Notes: generated from the sequence alone by a model not told the origin. A DNA stretch of 42,897 nucleotides from Candidatus Woesearchaeota archaeon CG10_big_fil_rev_8_21_14_0_10_33_12 (GCA_002762865.1 PCYE01000025.1:1-42897); one strand, 5' to 3'. Shown: positions 1-11,001, numbered from the stretch's first letter. A program made the numbers and translations.

Positions 1-83
1 CATTCATAATCGAAAACAGTAGAAAAATGTTATGGAGGTACAAGCTACCATTGGGCTAAAGCCCAAGGTATCCTTTGAATGTA

Positions 84-254
84 ATGAACAAAAAGACAAA
101 ATATGGATATGCAATTGCATTTGTGGCCTTCCTTGGCCTATTAACTCTATTCTTATTCCCTGAGCCAGAGACAAACTTTCTTGCTTATGCGGCCACTGCA
201 TTAATGTTCATTATAATTATTTTTATTTTAATCAAAAAGAAATCAATTCAATAA
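84..254 (+). CDS. small hydrophobic two-helix membrane protein (56 aa, below the ORF track cutoff)
   Basis: Read directly: MNKKTKYGYAIAFVAFLGLLTLFLFPEPETNFLAYAATALMFIIIIFILIKKKSIQ*; two hydrophobic segments and a K-rich C-terminus. The minus ORF 4..201 overlaps and looks spurious. Confidence 0.6.
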   Translation: MNKKTKYGYAIAFVAFLGLLTLFLFPEPETNFLAYAATALMFIIIIFILIKKKSIQ

Positions 255-352
255 TTTTCTGGGTAGTTGGTTTGCATAATATACCAAAATCCCGAAGAAT
301 TTTTAGAAAAAACCAGGCAACACTTATTAAAAAGAATTCTTCTTTAATTCAG

Positions 353-766
353 ATGAAAAGAAAATACTATCTTGATTCTGCAATATGGAGAGACCTTCAC
401 GAGAACAGGCATGACAGATTTAGACCATTGGGTGAATGGGCATTTGAGCTCCTGAAAAAAATAAGAGAGAATAATGAAAAGATCATTTATTCAAACCTGG
501 TTCTTGATGAACTTTCAATAGCTTATGATAAAAACACGATAAGAAATCTTTTTGATAGTGTTTCTGAAATCATGGAAAAAGCAAGTATAAATAAGGAACA
601 GGTAATAGAAGCAAAAAAATTAAGCAAAAAGTTAAACATTCCTTTTGGGGATGCCTTACACTCCATAATTGCAAGAGACAGCAATGCAGTCATGGTCACA
701 AGAGACCATCATTTTGAAGAGCTTCAGGACATAGCTAAGATAAGGAAGCCTGAGGAACTAATCTAG
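353..766 (+). CDS. PIN-domain (VapC-like) ribonuclease
   Basis: MKRKYYLDSAIWRDL...SNLVLDEL...FGDALHSIIARDSNAVMVTRDHHFEEL: spaced acidic residues and the TRDxHFE motif of PIN domains. Internal Met at 353 preferred over 272. Confidence 0.75.
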   Translation: MKRKYYLDSAIWRDLHENRHDRFRPLGEWAFELLKKIRENNEKIIYSNLVLDELSIAYDKNTIRNLFDSVSEIMEKASINKEQVIEAKKLSKKLNIPFGDALHSIIARDSNAVMVTRDHHFEELQDIAKIRKPEELI

Positions 767-1024
767 CTTTACTTTAAATTTCTTAGCATATTTTCTTGCA
801 ATTTCATCCCTTATAAGATGAAGCTTTTCATCACTTATAGATTCCTTTGAAGAACCCTTAAACCTCATTATTTCCATAAGAACAAAATCCTTTTCAATTG
901 AATTAAGTTTTTCCCTTATTGACTCTCTTATGAACTCTGTTCTGTTGCTGAAATTAAGAGGTTTAAGAAGATTGTCCATTTTTTCTATAATATCTCCCTG
1001 AAGTTTAAATGTTACAGTTTCCAT
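758..1024 (-). CDS. ribbon-helix-helix (CopG/VapB-like) DNA-binding protein, probable antitoxin
   Basis: METVTFKLQGDIIEKMDNLLKPLNFSNRTEFIRESIREKL is an RHH signature; convergent and overlapping with the PIN gene. Confidence 0.75.
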   Translation of the reverse strand: METVTFKLQGDIIEKMDNLLKPLNFSNRTEFIRESIREKLNSIEKDFVLMEIMRFKGSSKESISDEKLHLIRDEIARKYAKKFKVKLD

Positions 1025-1241
1025 GATATTACATGTGTAATACAATGTAATATATAAATCTTTCTTTTTATATACTCATTAATTTTCTATTTTCCAGAAA
1101 ATCTTACATTATTTAAGAAACAGCATTTAAAAATTCTTCAAGGAAAATGTCAATATCTTTGTAAATAAAATATTTTTACATTAGAGCCAAACCCCAAGGA
1201 AATACATAATGAGCATAATAAAGGACATAGAGAAACATTAA

Positions 1242-1493
1242 TCATAAATTTTTATAGATATTCTTTCTGTGGCCGATCTTTAACACAACAAGCCTGTTCT
1301 TGTCAATATCAATTATTATCCTGTAATCACCTGCCCTTAATCTGTATCCAGGATCGCCAACTAATTTTGTTACATAGGCCTCTGGCCTGAATCTTATCCT
1401 TTCCAAAGCATTAAATATCCTTTCCTGCATTGGCTTTTCAAGCTTGCCTATCTCCTTAAAAGCCCTTTCAGAAATAATTATCTCATACATCAT
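1242..1493 (-). CDS. RelE/ParE-family toxin
   Basis: YEIIISERAFKEIGKLEKPMQERIFNAL...GDPGYRLRAGDYRIIIDIDKNRLVVLKIGHRKNIY: typical RelE ending. Confidence 0.85.
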   Translation of the reverse strand: MMYEIIISERAFKEIGKLEKPMQERIFNALERIRFRPEAYVTKLVGDPGYRLRAGDYRIIIDIDKNRLVVLKIGHRKNIYKNL

Positions 1494-1708
1494 ATACCAA
1501 GCCTTTTTTTGGCTTCATCAAGCTTAACATATTTGCTGTTTCTTATTTCTGCACGTGCCTGCTCAATCTCTTTTTTGGACTGCTCATTCAGCTCCATTGT
1601 GTCCTCCATCAGATTCCATATAACCTCTTCATAGGTTTCCCTGTCAAAAAGCTTTCTTTTGCTCAGTTCTTCCTGCAGGTTATTGCTTATTTGTATTGTG
1701 GTTACCAT
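1490..1708 (-). CDS. antitoxin paired with RelE-like toxin
   Basis: Small protein directly upstream of, and overlapping by 4 bp, the RelE gene; MVTTIQISNNLQEELSKRKLFDRETYEEVIWNLMED. Confidence 0.75.
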   Translation of the reverse strand: MVTTIQISNNLQEELSKRKLFDRETYEEVIWNLMEDTMELNEQSKKEIEQARAEIRNSKYVKLDEAKKRLGI

Positions 1709-1826
1709 AGTGGGCTGTAATTCACTATAGTATTTAAGGTTTTTGGTTTCCATTAATCAGAACAGAACTAAACTGTTTATTATGCTTTGCCCTAAATTTC
1801 CGATGATTTTACGGAAATTAGAAATC

Positions 1827-2207
1827 CTATATCTGCTTTTTTCCTTGATACATACCAGGTATTTCCCTTAACAGGCCTATTATTCCAAAACCAGAATCTT
1901 TTCCCATAGTTGTTGAGACATATCTTGTACACATATCCAAAAGAAAGCAGATTGCAGGAATTTTGTTTTGATAAAGCACATAACTGTATAAAGAGAGAAT
2001 ACCATCCATAGGCATAAATCTTCCAAGTTGCTCACTGGGACTAATATGTTCATCTCCTGTTCCAAAGAAGCCAGTTGCTATTTTCTCAAATGTTACTCTA
2101 TAAGGGGAATGCCCCTTAGAAGCATCAGAACGAAGAACTGGATTTTCACCCTTATATGAAATATTCTTAAAGATTTCTTCTGTTGCTTCACCAATATTAT
2201 CAAACAT
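1827..2207 (-). CDS. hypothetical protein
   Basis: 126-aa ORF with its own upstream intergenic region; no family recognised. Confidence 0.5.
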   Translation of the reverse strand: MFDNIGEATEEIFKNISYKGENPVLRSDASKGHSPYRVTFEKIATGFFGTGDEHISPSEQLGRFMPMDGILSLYSYVLYQNKIPAICFLLDMCTRYVSTTMGKDSGFGIIGLLREIPGMYQGKKQI

Positions 2208-2336
2208 TGTTTTACCCCTTTTTAATTAGTATAAGGACTATTATATAAATCTTTTTATCAGAAATATCTTGCATAATCACTTTAAAGTTGTTACAAAGAA
2301 AAGATTTATAAATGGTTAGCATTTTATATTACTAAA

Positions 2337-3440
2337 ATGGACTTGGAATTGATATTAAAAACTGCAAAAAAACATTTAGATGCAGGAAAGCTTCCAGGGA
2401 ATGATGGCCATCTTGATATTGCTTGTTATCTGTATGGAAAAGCAATAAAGATTGACCCTAAAAATCCTGTAGTATATACTAATCTTAGTTATGCACTGAT
2501 TTTATTGGAAAAATTTGATGAGGCTGTTCCTCATCTTGAAAAAGTAATAAAGCTTGACCCTGAAGATTATAGAACATTTAACACTCTTGGTCATGCATTG
2601 GAGTCATTAGGAAGGTCTGAGGAAGCTATTCCTAATCTTGAAAAAGCAATAGAGTTTGATCCTAAAGATTATAGGGCATTTAACACTCTTGGTCATGCAT
2701 TGGAGTCATTAGGAAGATTTAAGGAAGCTATTTCTAAATATAAAAAAGCTATAGAGCTTGACCCTAAAAATCCTGTAGCATATAATAATCTTGGTAGTGT
2801 ACTTATTTCATTAGGAAGATTTGATGAGGCTATTCTTAATCTTGAAAAAGCAATAGAGCTTGATCCTAAACATCCTACAGCATATAATAATCTTGGTCAT
2901 GCATTGAGTTTATTAGGAAGATTTGATGAGGCTATTGCTGATTTTAAAAAAACTATAGAAATTGACCCTAAAAATTCTGCAGCATATAATAATCTTGGTT
3001 ATGTATTTAATTCATTAGGAAAATTTGATAAGGCTATTCCCAAATTTAAAAAGGCGATAAAGCTTGATCCTAAACATCCTACACCTTATATTAACCTTGG
3101 TTATACATTTAATTTATTAGGAAGACCTGAGGAAGCTATTCCTAATCTTGAAAAAGCCATAGAGCTTGATTATAAAATTTTTATGGCTTATGGGGGTATG
3201 GGAGACTCCCATAGGTTATTAGGTAATTTAAAAAATGCAAGGCAAGACTATGAAGAAGCACTATTTTTGTTTGAACAAAAAACTAACCCAAATAAAGATG
3301 ATTATAAAGGGGCAATAAGAGCAGAGAGAGGATTAGTAAAACTTGGTATCACAGAACATGGAGCAATTGAAAAAGAAGCATTAAAAAAGGGTATTGTAAC
3401 CAAAGAGGAATTATCCCGATTATATAAACATGAAAAATAA
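2337..3440 (+). CDS. tetratricopeptide repeat protein
   Basis: Tandem 34-aa TPR units (AYNNLGxxLxxLGRFDEAIxxxxKAIELDPK); TATA box TTTATAAA about 25 nt upstream of the ATG. Confidence 0.9.
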   Translation: MDLELILKTAKKHLDAGKLPGNDGHLDIACYLYGKAIKIDPKNPVVYTNLSYALILLEKFDEAVPHLEKVIKLDPEDYRTFNTLGHALESLGRSEEAIPNLEKAIEFDPKDYRAFNTLGHALESLGRFKEAISKYKKAIELDPKNPVAYNNLGSVLISLGRFDEAILNLEKAIELDPKHPTAYNNLGHALSLLGRFDEAIADFKKTIEIDPKNSAAYNNLGYVFNSLGKFDKAIPKFKKAIKLDPKHPTPYINLGYTFNLLGRPEEAIPNLEKAIELDYKIFMAYGGMGDSHRLLGNLKNARQDYEEALFLFEQKTNPNKDDYKGAIRAERGLVKLGITEHGAIEKEALKKGIVTKEELSRLYKHEK

Positions 3441-3469
3441 AAGAGATTAATCCAATTCTTAAAGTAATA

Positions 3470-3543
3470 TGAGCCTGCAGGGATTCGAACCCTGATGAAC
3501 CGGTCCGAAGCCGGTTGCACTGTCCGGGTTATGCTACAGGCCC
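3470..3543 (-). tRNA. tRNA-Arg (TCG)
   Basis: Reverse complement GGGCCTGTAGCATAACCCGGACAGTGCAACCGGCTTCGGACCGGTTCATCAGGGTTCGAATCCCTGCAGGCTC(A): acceptor, anticodon (ACCGG CTTCGGA CCGGT) and T arms all form. Confidence 0.92.
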
Positions 3544-3684
3544 ATGAGAACTAAATAAAACTATTTATTTAAAAAACTTGTTATGCATTATCTAAGTTAG
3601 TATTTACTAGTTGTTTATATTATTACTATATAGTTAATATAAATCGAAAAATTTATATACCTTTAATAACTTATAGAAAGCAAT

Positions 3685-4470
3685 ATGAAAGAATCAACTT
3701 TATTAAATCATCATGCAGCATCACTATTAACCTATTATATTGACTTAAAGGGTGTTTTACATTTTATTCTAGAGCAAAAAGATCCTGATTATAAGGCTCC
3801 ATACTTTGATAATGGGTTAAACTTCATAGGAGGAAACTGGAAAAAAGGTGTTAATGATGATACATCTCCTGTGGGATTAGTTCGCAGAGAGCTAAGAGAA
3901 GAATTCTGGGATAAATATGAAGCACCAGAATCCTTAAACGAGTTGCTTGGTGAAGAATTTCTTAAGAGAGAACCAGAAATTATTGTTAAATATGATTATG
4001 AGTCTGTTCAAAGAATAAAGTCGGTTGGGAAGATTCTTGAAAAGGATGCAAAGTACACAACAGATTATATTGTAAAAATACCTCCTCCAATAACAAAAGA
4101 TGTTTTAACTTATGGGCTAACTGCCTTCACTAATAAATTATCTAAAGAAGAATTTGAAACAATTGAAACTATTATTGATGATTTTGATGGAAAATTAATT
4201 ACTGACAACCTAAAATGGGGAAGTAAAATTGTATCTGTCTCTCTTGATGAGATAAACAAACAAAACAAAAAATTTGCATGGGGTTATGGTCATATTTTAA
4301 ATGATTTGATTAAGTCATACATAAACCCTGGTTCTGTAGGCGTAATCAGACCATTAAACTTAGTAGAAGTTGAAGAAATTAAATATCCTGATAAAACAAT
4401 AAGAATTGTATGCCCAACTTTTAATGATTTCGAAAGCATGGGGTATGAATATATCAAGAACTCTTGTTAA
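3685..4470 (+). CDS. NUDIX-like hydrolase
   Basis: Nudix-box-like GNWKKG...RRELREEFWDKY; promoter TTTATATA 26 nt upstream of the ATG. Confidence 0.65.
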   Translation: MKESTLLNHHAASLLTYYIDLKGVLHFILEQKDPDYKAPYFDNGLNFIGGNWKKGVNDDTSPVGLVRRELREEFWDKYEAPESLNELLGEEFLKREPEIIVKYDYESVQRIKSVGKILEKDAKYTTDYIVKIPPPITKDVLTYGLTAFTNKLSKEEFETIETIIDDFDGKLITDNLKWGSKIVSVSLDEINKQNKKFAWGYGHILNDLIKSYINPGSVGVIRPLNLVEVEEIKYPDKTIRIVCPTFNDFESMGYEYIKNSC

Positions 4471-4478
4471 AAAGAAAT

Positions 4479-4595
4479 CTATCGGAAAGGATTCTTTCCT
4501 TCGCCAACCCAGATATAGGAGCCCATTCTCTTGTTCCTTAATTTAACATATTCATGGATTGAATTTTTTAATTTATCAATTATTTTTTTAAGCAT
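4479..4595 (-). CDS. small protein, 38 aa, not in the ORF track
   Basis: Read directly: MLKKIIDKLKNSIHEYVKLRNKRMGSYIWVGEGKNPFR*; preceded by SD-like AAAGGTGAG. Confidence 0.45.
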   Translation of the reverse strand: MLKKIIDKLKNSIHEYVKLRNKRMGSYIWVGEGKNPFR

Positions 4596-4623
4596 TTACT
4601 CACCTTTATAATAAAATAAAAAA

Positions 4624-4905
4624 TTATTTTCTTTTAAGTGTTATCTCAATTGTTGAAACCCTGACCTGCCTTCCTTCCTTATTTGTAAATTCCTCAGAGT
4701 CAATCTTTATGTCACCAACATCTGCCTGCCCGTTCAAAAACCTTTTTGATGAAACCTCTGCAACATCAACAGCTCTTGAAATAAACTTTCCACGAGCCTT
4801 GATAAATATATCACTTGCATTCTTTGTTGTAAACTGCATCACAACAGCAGTCACATAGTTCATAAAAGGCTTCTCTCCAATAAAAATTGTGTTGTCTTCT
4901 GCCAT
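4624..4905 (-). CDS. albA: Alba nucleic-acid-binding chromatin protein
   Basis: IFIGEKPFMNYVTAVVMQFTTKNASDIFIKARGKFISRAVDVAEV matches the Alba consensus. Confidence 0.93.
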   Translation of the reverse strand: MAEDNTIFIGEKPFMNYVTAVVMQFTTKNASDIFIKARGKFISRAVDVAEVSSKRFLNGQADVGDIKIDSEEFTNKEGRQVRVSTIEITLKRK

Positions 4906-4938
4906 TTTAGTCCCTCCTTACCATTGAAACGATGAACA

Positions 4939-5133
4939 TCAAATGTCTTTTTTAGTATTCATCAGCCTTGTTACATAGCCTGCAATAATATTCCTTATTT
5001 TGGTTGAGCTAATGTTTGCAAACTTACTGACTAATTTCTTGTTCTCTTCAAAATTTTTCTTAAACTCCTGCCTATGTCTGTCTACCAATTTATTAGTTGC
5101 TCCTTTTATCAGTTTAGTCTTTATTCTTCCCAT
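4939..5133 (-). CDS. rps17e: ribosomal protein eS17
   Basis: MGRIKTKLIKGATNKLVDRHRQEFKKNFEENKKLVSKFANISSTKIRNIIAGYVTRL is characteristic S17e. Confidence 0.95.
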   Translation of the reverse strand: MGRIKTKLIKGATNKLVDRHRQEFKKNFEENKKLVSKFANISSTKIRNIIAGYVTRLMNTKKDI

Positions 5134-5203
5134 ATAATCACTTGTCTGCTGAGAAATACAACTTCCTTTATAAACTTAACTAATAGGGCTTTAAAAACAA
5201 AAC

Positions 5204-5998
5204 TTATAAGCTCCTTTTAAAGAGTTCAGAAATGATTTTTGCGCCTGTTTTGCTTGTTAAACTGTTCATATCCAGTTTAGGATTCACTTCAACTAAATCA
5301 AAAGCCTTTAAATTTTTTAAATTAGTTAATCTTTGCAGAAAAAAGATTAATTCCCTGGAACTCAATCCAGCAGGTTCTAAATAGCCTGTTCCAGGCGCAA
5401 AAGCAGGATCCAATACATCAATATCAATAGAAATATATAGTGAGCCAAACTGAAGTGCAGCAGACATCACAGCCTCTGAAACCTCTTTTATCCCTTCGCT
5501 AGCTATCTCTTTCATTGAAAAAAATTTGATTTTATTCTGTTTTAGATAATCATACTCATTCTTATGCCAGCTTCTCAATCCAACCAGGATAACATTTCCC
5601 CTTTTTACATGATTCTCCTCAATAAGAACTCTTAGGAAGTCCTCATGCGTAGGCGGGCTGAAATTGTTTTCGCAGTCAGGATGTGCATCAAAAACAACAA
5701 TGCCTGGATTTTCAAACTGCTTTGAAAAAGCCTTAAAGCATGCATAGGTTATTGAATGATCACCACCTAAAATAATAGGCATTTCATCATTCTGCATTAT
5801 ATGGTTATAGATATTCTCATTTGTCTCTGTTATATTTGAGTTATTTACCTTAACAGACTCCACACTGAATTCCGGCTTAACACCCTGCTCATTTAAGAAA
5901 ATCTGTTTAAGCTCATCAATAATCTTGTCAGGGGCAAGCTCTGTGCCAAGAGTTTTTCCAAGCCCTCCTGCTGAAAAAGGGATTTTAATCAGTTTCAT
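5204..5998 (-). CDS. arginase/agmatinase family ureohydrolase
   Basis: GGDHSITY, FDAHPDC, SIDIDVLDPAFAPGTG motifs. Confidence 0.9.
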   Translation of the reverse strand: MKLIKIPFSAGGLGKTLGTELAPDKIIDELKQIFLNEQGVKPEFSVESVKVNNSNITETNENIYNHIMQNDEMPIILGGDHSITYACFKAFSKQFENPGIVVFDAHPDCENNFSPPTHEDFLRVLIEENHVKRGNVILVGLRSWHKNEYDYLKQNKIKFFSMKEIASEGIKEVSEAVMSAALQFGSLYISIDIDVLDPAFAPGTGYLEPAGLSSRELIFFLQRLTNLKNLKAFDLVEVNPKLDMNSLTSKTGAKIISELFKRSL

Positions 5999-6077
5999 AC
6001 AAACAAGTTATTTACTGAATTATTTAAATATTGTTAAAATGCAAAACTATAAAAACAAATAAGATTAATTTAAAGCC

Positions 6078-6422
6078 ATGGAATATAAACAGGTTATCCT
6101 TGTAAGAGAAGACTTAAAACTTGACAAGGGAAAGATGGCAGCACAGGTTGCTCATGCATCTGTTGAGGCTGCTCTCAGGTCAGACAAGGATATTATCAAA
6201 AAGTGGCGTGCTAAAGGAATGAAGAAAGTTGTACTTAAAGTAAAAAACAAGGAAGAGCTTTTCAAGCACAAAGAAATTGCAAAAAATAATAATCTAAAAA
6301 CAGCATTAATAACAGATGCCGGAAGGACAGCTATCAAACCAGGCACAATAACCTGCCTTGCAATTGGCCCTGATGAGGAAAAAAGCATAGATGATGTAAC
6401 AGGCAGCCTTAAGATGATGTAG
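6078..6422 (+). CDS. pth2: peptidyl-tRNA hydrolase, Pth2 family
   Basis: KQVILVREDLKLDKGKMAAQVAHASVEAAL...DAGRTAIKPGTITCLAIGP. Confidence 0.95.
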   Translation: MEYKQVILVREDLKLDKGKMAAQVAHASVEAALRSDKDIIKKWRAKGMKKVVLKVKNKEELFKHKEIAKNNNLKTALITDAGRTAIKPGTITCLAIGPDEEKSIDDVTGSLKMM

Positions 6423-6474
6423 TAATTTTAAAGCAAAAATTTTTAAATCATCTAATAATTCCTTTAAAACTATT

Positions 6475-6670
6475 GGGCTCGTAGCTCAGCCTGGAAAATA
6501 TGCCTTAAAGCATGTTTTGGGCAATAGTAGCAATCGGCTCTTAACCGATAGGTCGAGGGTTCGAAACAGCTTCTTGCTAAGCTGGCACGCAGGGCAGGCA
6601 TTGAATTAAAAATTCAAGCCCACCACGCTCGCTTCGCCCGCAACAACTGTCGAAAGTCCCTCCGAGCCCA
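6475..6670 (+). tRNA. tRNA-Lys (CTT) gene interrupted by two insertions (probable noncanonical introns)
   Basis: GGGCTCGTAGCTCAGCCTGG + insertion + AGCAATCGGCTCTTAACCGATAGGTCGAGGGTTCGAA + ~91-nt insertion + TCCCTCCGAGCCCA; anticodon arm ATCGG CTCTTAA CCGAT. Confidence 0.88.
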
Positions 6671-6702
6671 TTTTTTATAAAATTATCAAAAGGAGATGGT
6701 AA

Positions 6703-7077
6703 ATGTTAATTAAAAAAAGAATTATTATTGGATGCAGAGAGCCGGTAATTCTTACCCTAGGGAACAAGAAAAAAGAATTTATTGCAAGGATTGATACTGG
6801 TGCCAGGACAAGCTCATTGGATATGCAGCTTGCTGTTGAACTGTCACATTCTAAAATACTCAAAACAAGAGTGATCAAATCTGCTAGTGGGATTGGATTA
6901 AGGCCGATTATAGAAGTTACTATAATGCTTGCAGGTAAAAAAATTATATCAAATTTTACCCTTGCAGACAGGTCACGTATGAAATACAAAATATTAATAG
7001 GAAGGAACATCATTCGCAAGCAAAAATTTTTAATAGACCCCTTAAAAAAACTGCATAAAAAACCAATAGCAATATAA
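6703..7077 (+). CDS. RimK-associated aspartyl-protease-fold protein (ATP-dependent zinc protease family)
   Basis: ARIDTGARTSSLD motif and overlap with the downstream RimK-like gene. Confidence 0.8.
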   Translation: MLIKKRIIIGCREPVILTLGNKKKEFIARIDTGARTSSLDMQLAVELSHSKILKTRVIKSASGIGLRPIIEVTIMLAGKKIISNFTLADRSRMKYKILIGRNIIRKQKFLIDPLKKLHKKPIAI

Positions 7078-8174
7078 TGAAAGCAGCAATAATAAGCCTG
7101 GAAAGTGAAAGTTCAAGATGGACAGTAACAGCCATGCAAAACTATTTTGACAATGTGGATAATATAAACCTCAAGGAAATTGAAGTGCACTCATTAAAAA
7201 ATAAAATAGAAATTTTGCATAATGGAAAGCCGCTGGGAAAATATGATTGTATTTATGTAAAGGGCTCTTTTAGATATGCATTAATCTTAACAGCAATAAC
7301 CTCTGCTTTGTTTGACAAAACATATATGCCGATAGCCCCAGAATCCTTTGACATAGTCCATGATAAGTTTCTTACGCAGTTGGTTCTGCAAAAGCATAAT
7401 ATTCCTATGCCTGATTCTTATTTTTCTCCAACACTTAATGCTGCAAAAAAGATATTAAAAAAAATCAACTATCCGATTATAATAAAGCTTCCCAAAGGCA
7501 CTGGCGGCAAGGGAGTTATGTTTGCTGACTCTTTCCCAGCTGCAAGCTCTATGCTTGATGCAATAGGGCCATTAAAGCTTCAGGTTGTTATACAGGAATA
7601 TATGGAAACAAACAGCACAGACACAAGGGCAATAGTGGTTGGAGATAAGGTTGTTGCAAGCTATCAGAGAAAAGCAGCAGAGGGAGAAAAAAGGGCTAAT
7701 ATCCATATGGGGGGTGTTGGTATAAAATGCATCTTAGATGAAAAAACAAAAAAAGTTGCTGTAAAAACAGCAAAAGCGCTTAAATCAGACATATGTGCTG
7801 TGGATATACTTGAAACTCCGCTTGGACCCTTTGTAATAGAAGCAAACATCTCACCCGGGCTGCAGGGTGTAACAAAATACACAGGAATAGATGTTGCAGA
7901 TATTATTGCTAAATTCTTATATAAAAAAGCAAATGAATTCAAGGATAAGGGCAAGACTAAGGATACCTCTAAGATATTTGCGGACCTTGGGATAAAAGCT
8001 GCATCAGATGAGATAAAGGAAATAATAACAAATGTAGACTTCAGGGGAGATAGAATTCTCCTGCCAGAGCTAATTACAAAAATAACCAAGTTTGATGAAA
8101 AAGATGAGCTGTCTATAAAGGCTGATAAGGGCAGGTTAAACATAGAGAAAATAAAAAAAGAAGAAAACAAATAA
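7077..8174 (+). CDS. RimK-family ATP-grasp ligase
   Basis: PIIIKLPKGTGGKGVMFADS, VVIQEYMETNSTDTRAIVVGDKVVASYQRKA, FVIEANISPGLQGV. Confidence 0.88.
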   Translation: MKAAIISLESESSRWTVTAMQNYFDNVDNINLKEIEVHSLKNKIEILHNGKPLGKYDCIYVKGSFRYALILTAITSALFDKTYMPIAPESFDIVHDKFLTQLVLQKHNIPMPDSYFSPTLNAAKKILKKINYPIIIKLPKGTGGKGVMFADSFPAASSMLDAIGPLKLQVVIQEYMETNSTDTRAIVVGDKVVASYQRKAAEGEKRANIHMGGVGIKCILDEKTKKVAVKTAKALKSDICAVDILETPLGPFVIEANISPGLQGVTKYTGIDVADIIAKFLYKKANEFKDKGKTKDTSKIFADLGIKAASDEIKEIITNVDFRGDRILLPELITKITKFDEKDELSIKADKGRLNIEKIKKEENK

Positions 8175-8182
8175 TAGATCAA

Positions 8183-8869
8183 ATGAGGATTGCATCGTTA
8201 TTTTCTGGCGGAAAAGATAGTGTTTTTGCAGTATATAAAGCAGTGCAAGCAGGTTATGAGGTTGTTTGCTTAATAACAATAAAATCAAAAAGAACTGATT
8301 CTTATATGTTTCACATACCAAACATTGAATTAGCTAAATTGCAGGCAGAGACATTAGAGATTCCTATAATCTATATGAATTCTTCTGGTGTTAAGGAAAA
8401 AGAGCTTGAGGACCTAAAAAAAGCAATTAAAAGAGCAAAAGAGAAATATAATATACAGGGAATTGTATCTGGCGCTCTTGCATCAAATTATCAGGCAGAA
8501 AGAGTAAAAAAAATCTGCGATGAATTAAGCCTCAGGTCAATAAACCCTCTGTGGGGAATTGATGAAGAGCAGTATCTTAAGGATTTGATTAAAGCAAAGT
8601 TTAATGCCATAATAACAGGCATTGCAGCAGACGGCTTAAACAAGGGCTGGCTTGGAAGAAAAATTGATACTAACTGCATTGCTGATTTGAAAAAACTGCA
8701 TGAAAAAAACAAAATCCATATTGCTGCAGAGGGCGGCGAATACGAGACATTTGTCCTGGACTGCCCCATGTTCAAAAGCAAGATTAAGATAAAAGACTCC
8801 AGTATAATAATGGAGAATGAATGCACTGGCCAGTATACAATTAAGGCAGCAGAACTTGTTAGAAAGTAA
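8183..8869 (+). CDS. dph6: diphthine--ammonia ligase / ATP pyrophosphatase
   Basis: MRIASLFSGGKDSVFAVYKAVQAGYEVVCL...VSGALASNYQAERV...NPLWG...EGGEYETFVLDCPMF. Confidence 0.9.
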   Translation: MRIASLFSGGKDSVFAVYKAVQAGYEVVCLITIKSKRTDSYMFHIPNIELAKLQAETLEIPIIYMNSSGVKEKELEDLKKAIKRAKEKYNIQGIVSGALASNYQAERVKKICDELSLRSINPLWGIDEEQYLKDLIKAKFNAIITGIAADGLNKGWLGRKIDTNCIADLKKLHEKNKIHIAAEGGEYETFVLDCPMFKSKIKIKDSSIIMENECTGQYTIKAAELVRK

Positions 8870-8936
8870 TATACTAAAAGGTATATTAATATATTTAAAG
8901 CAATATTAATTAAGGAAAAATTAAAACCTGCTGAAA

Positions 8937-8952
8937 TGCCAGAATTCTGGCA
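8937..8952. repeat. perfect 16-bp palindrome TGCCAGAATTCTGGCA
   Basis: Sequence is its own reverse complement; lies in the dph6-gyrB intergenic region. Confidence 0.9.
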
Positions 8953-9086
8953 GTACAGACCTTGTATTGCCATTTTAAAAACGAAAAATATATAAAGAAC
9001 ACTATCTTCTTTTTTCATATAATTAAATGGCTATATCTCTTGTTAAAATAGTTGATTTTAGCTAATAAAAGTATTAAAGAAACTAG

Positions 9087-10997
<1,911 letters not shown>

Positions 10998-11001
10998 AAT
11001 C

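Noticed and set aside
4-201. Minus-strand ORF of 65 aa
   Set aside because: Antisense to a more convincing plus-strand membrane protein at 84-254; composition not protein-like.
8937-8952. Palindrome as transcription terminator of dph6
   Set aside because: No following T-run and about 70 nt after the stop codon; operator or chance palindrome is more plausible.
7664-9018. Minus-strand ORFs 7664..8182, 8136..8321 and 8491..9018
   Set aside because: Antisense shadows of RimK-like and dph6 genes; hydrophobic/Ser-Phe-rich composition typical of antisense frames.
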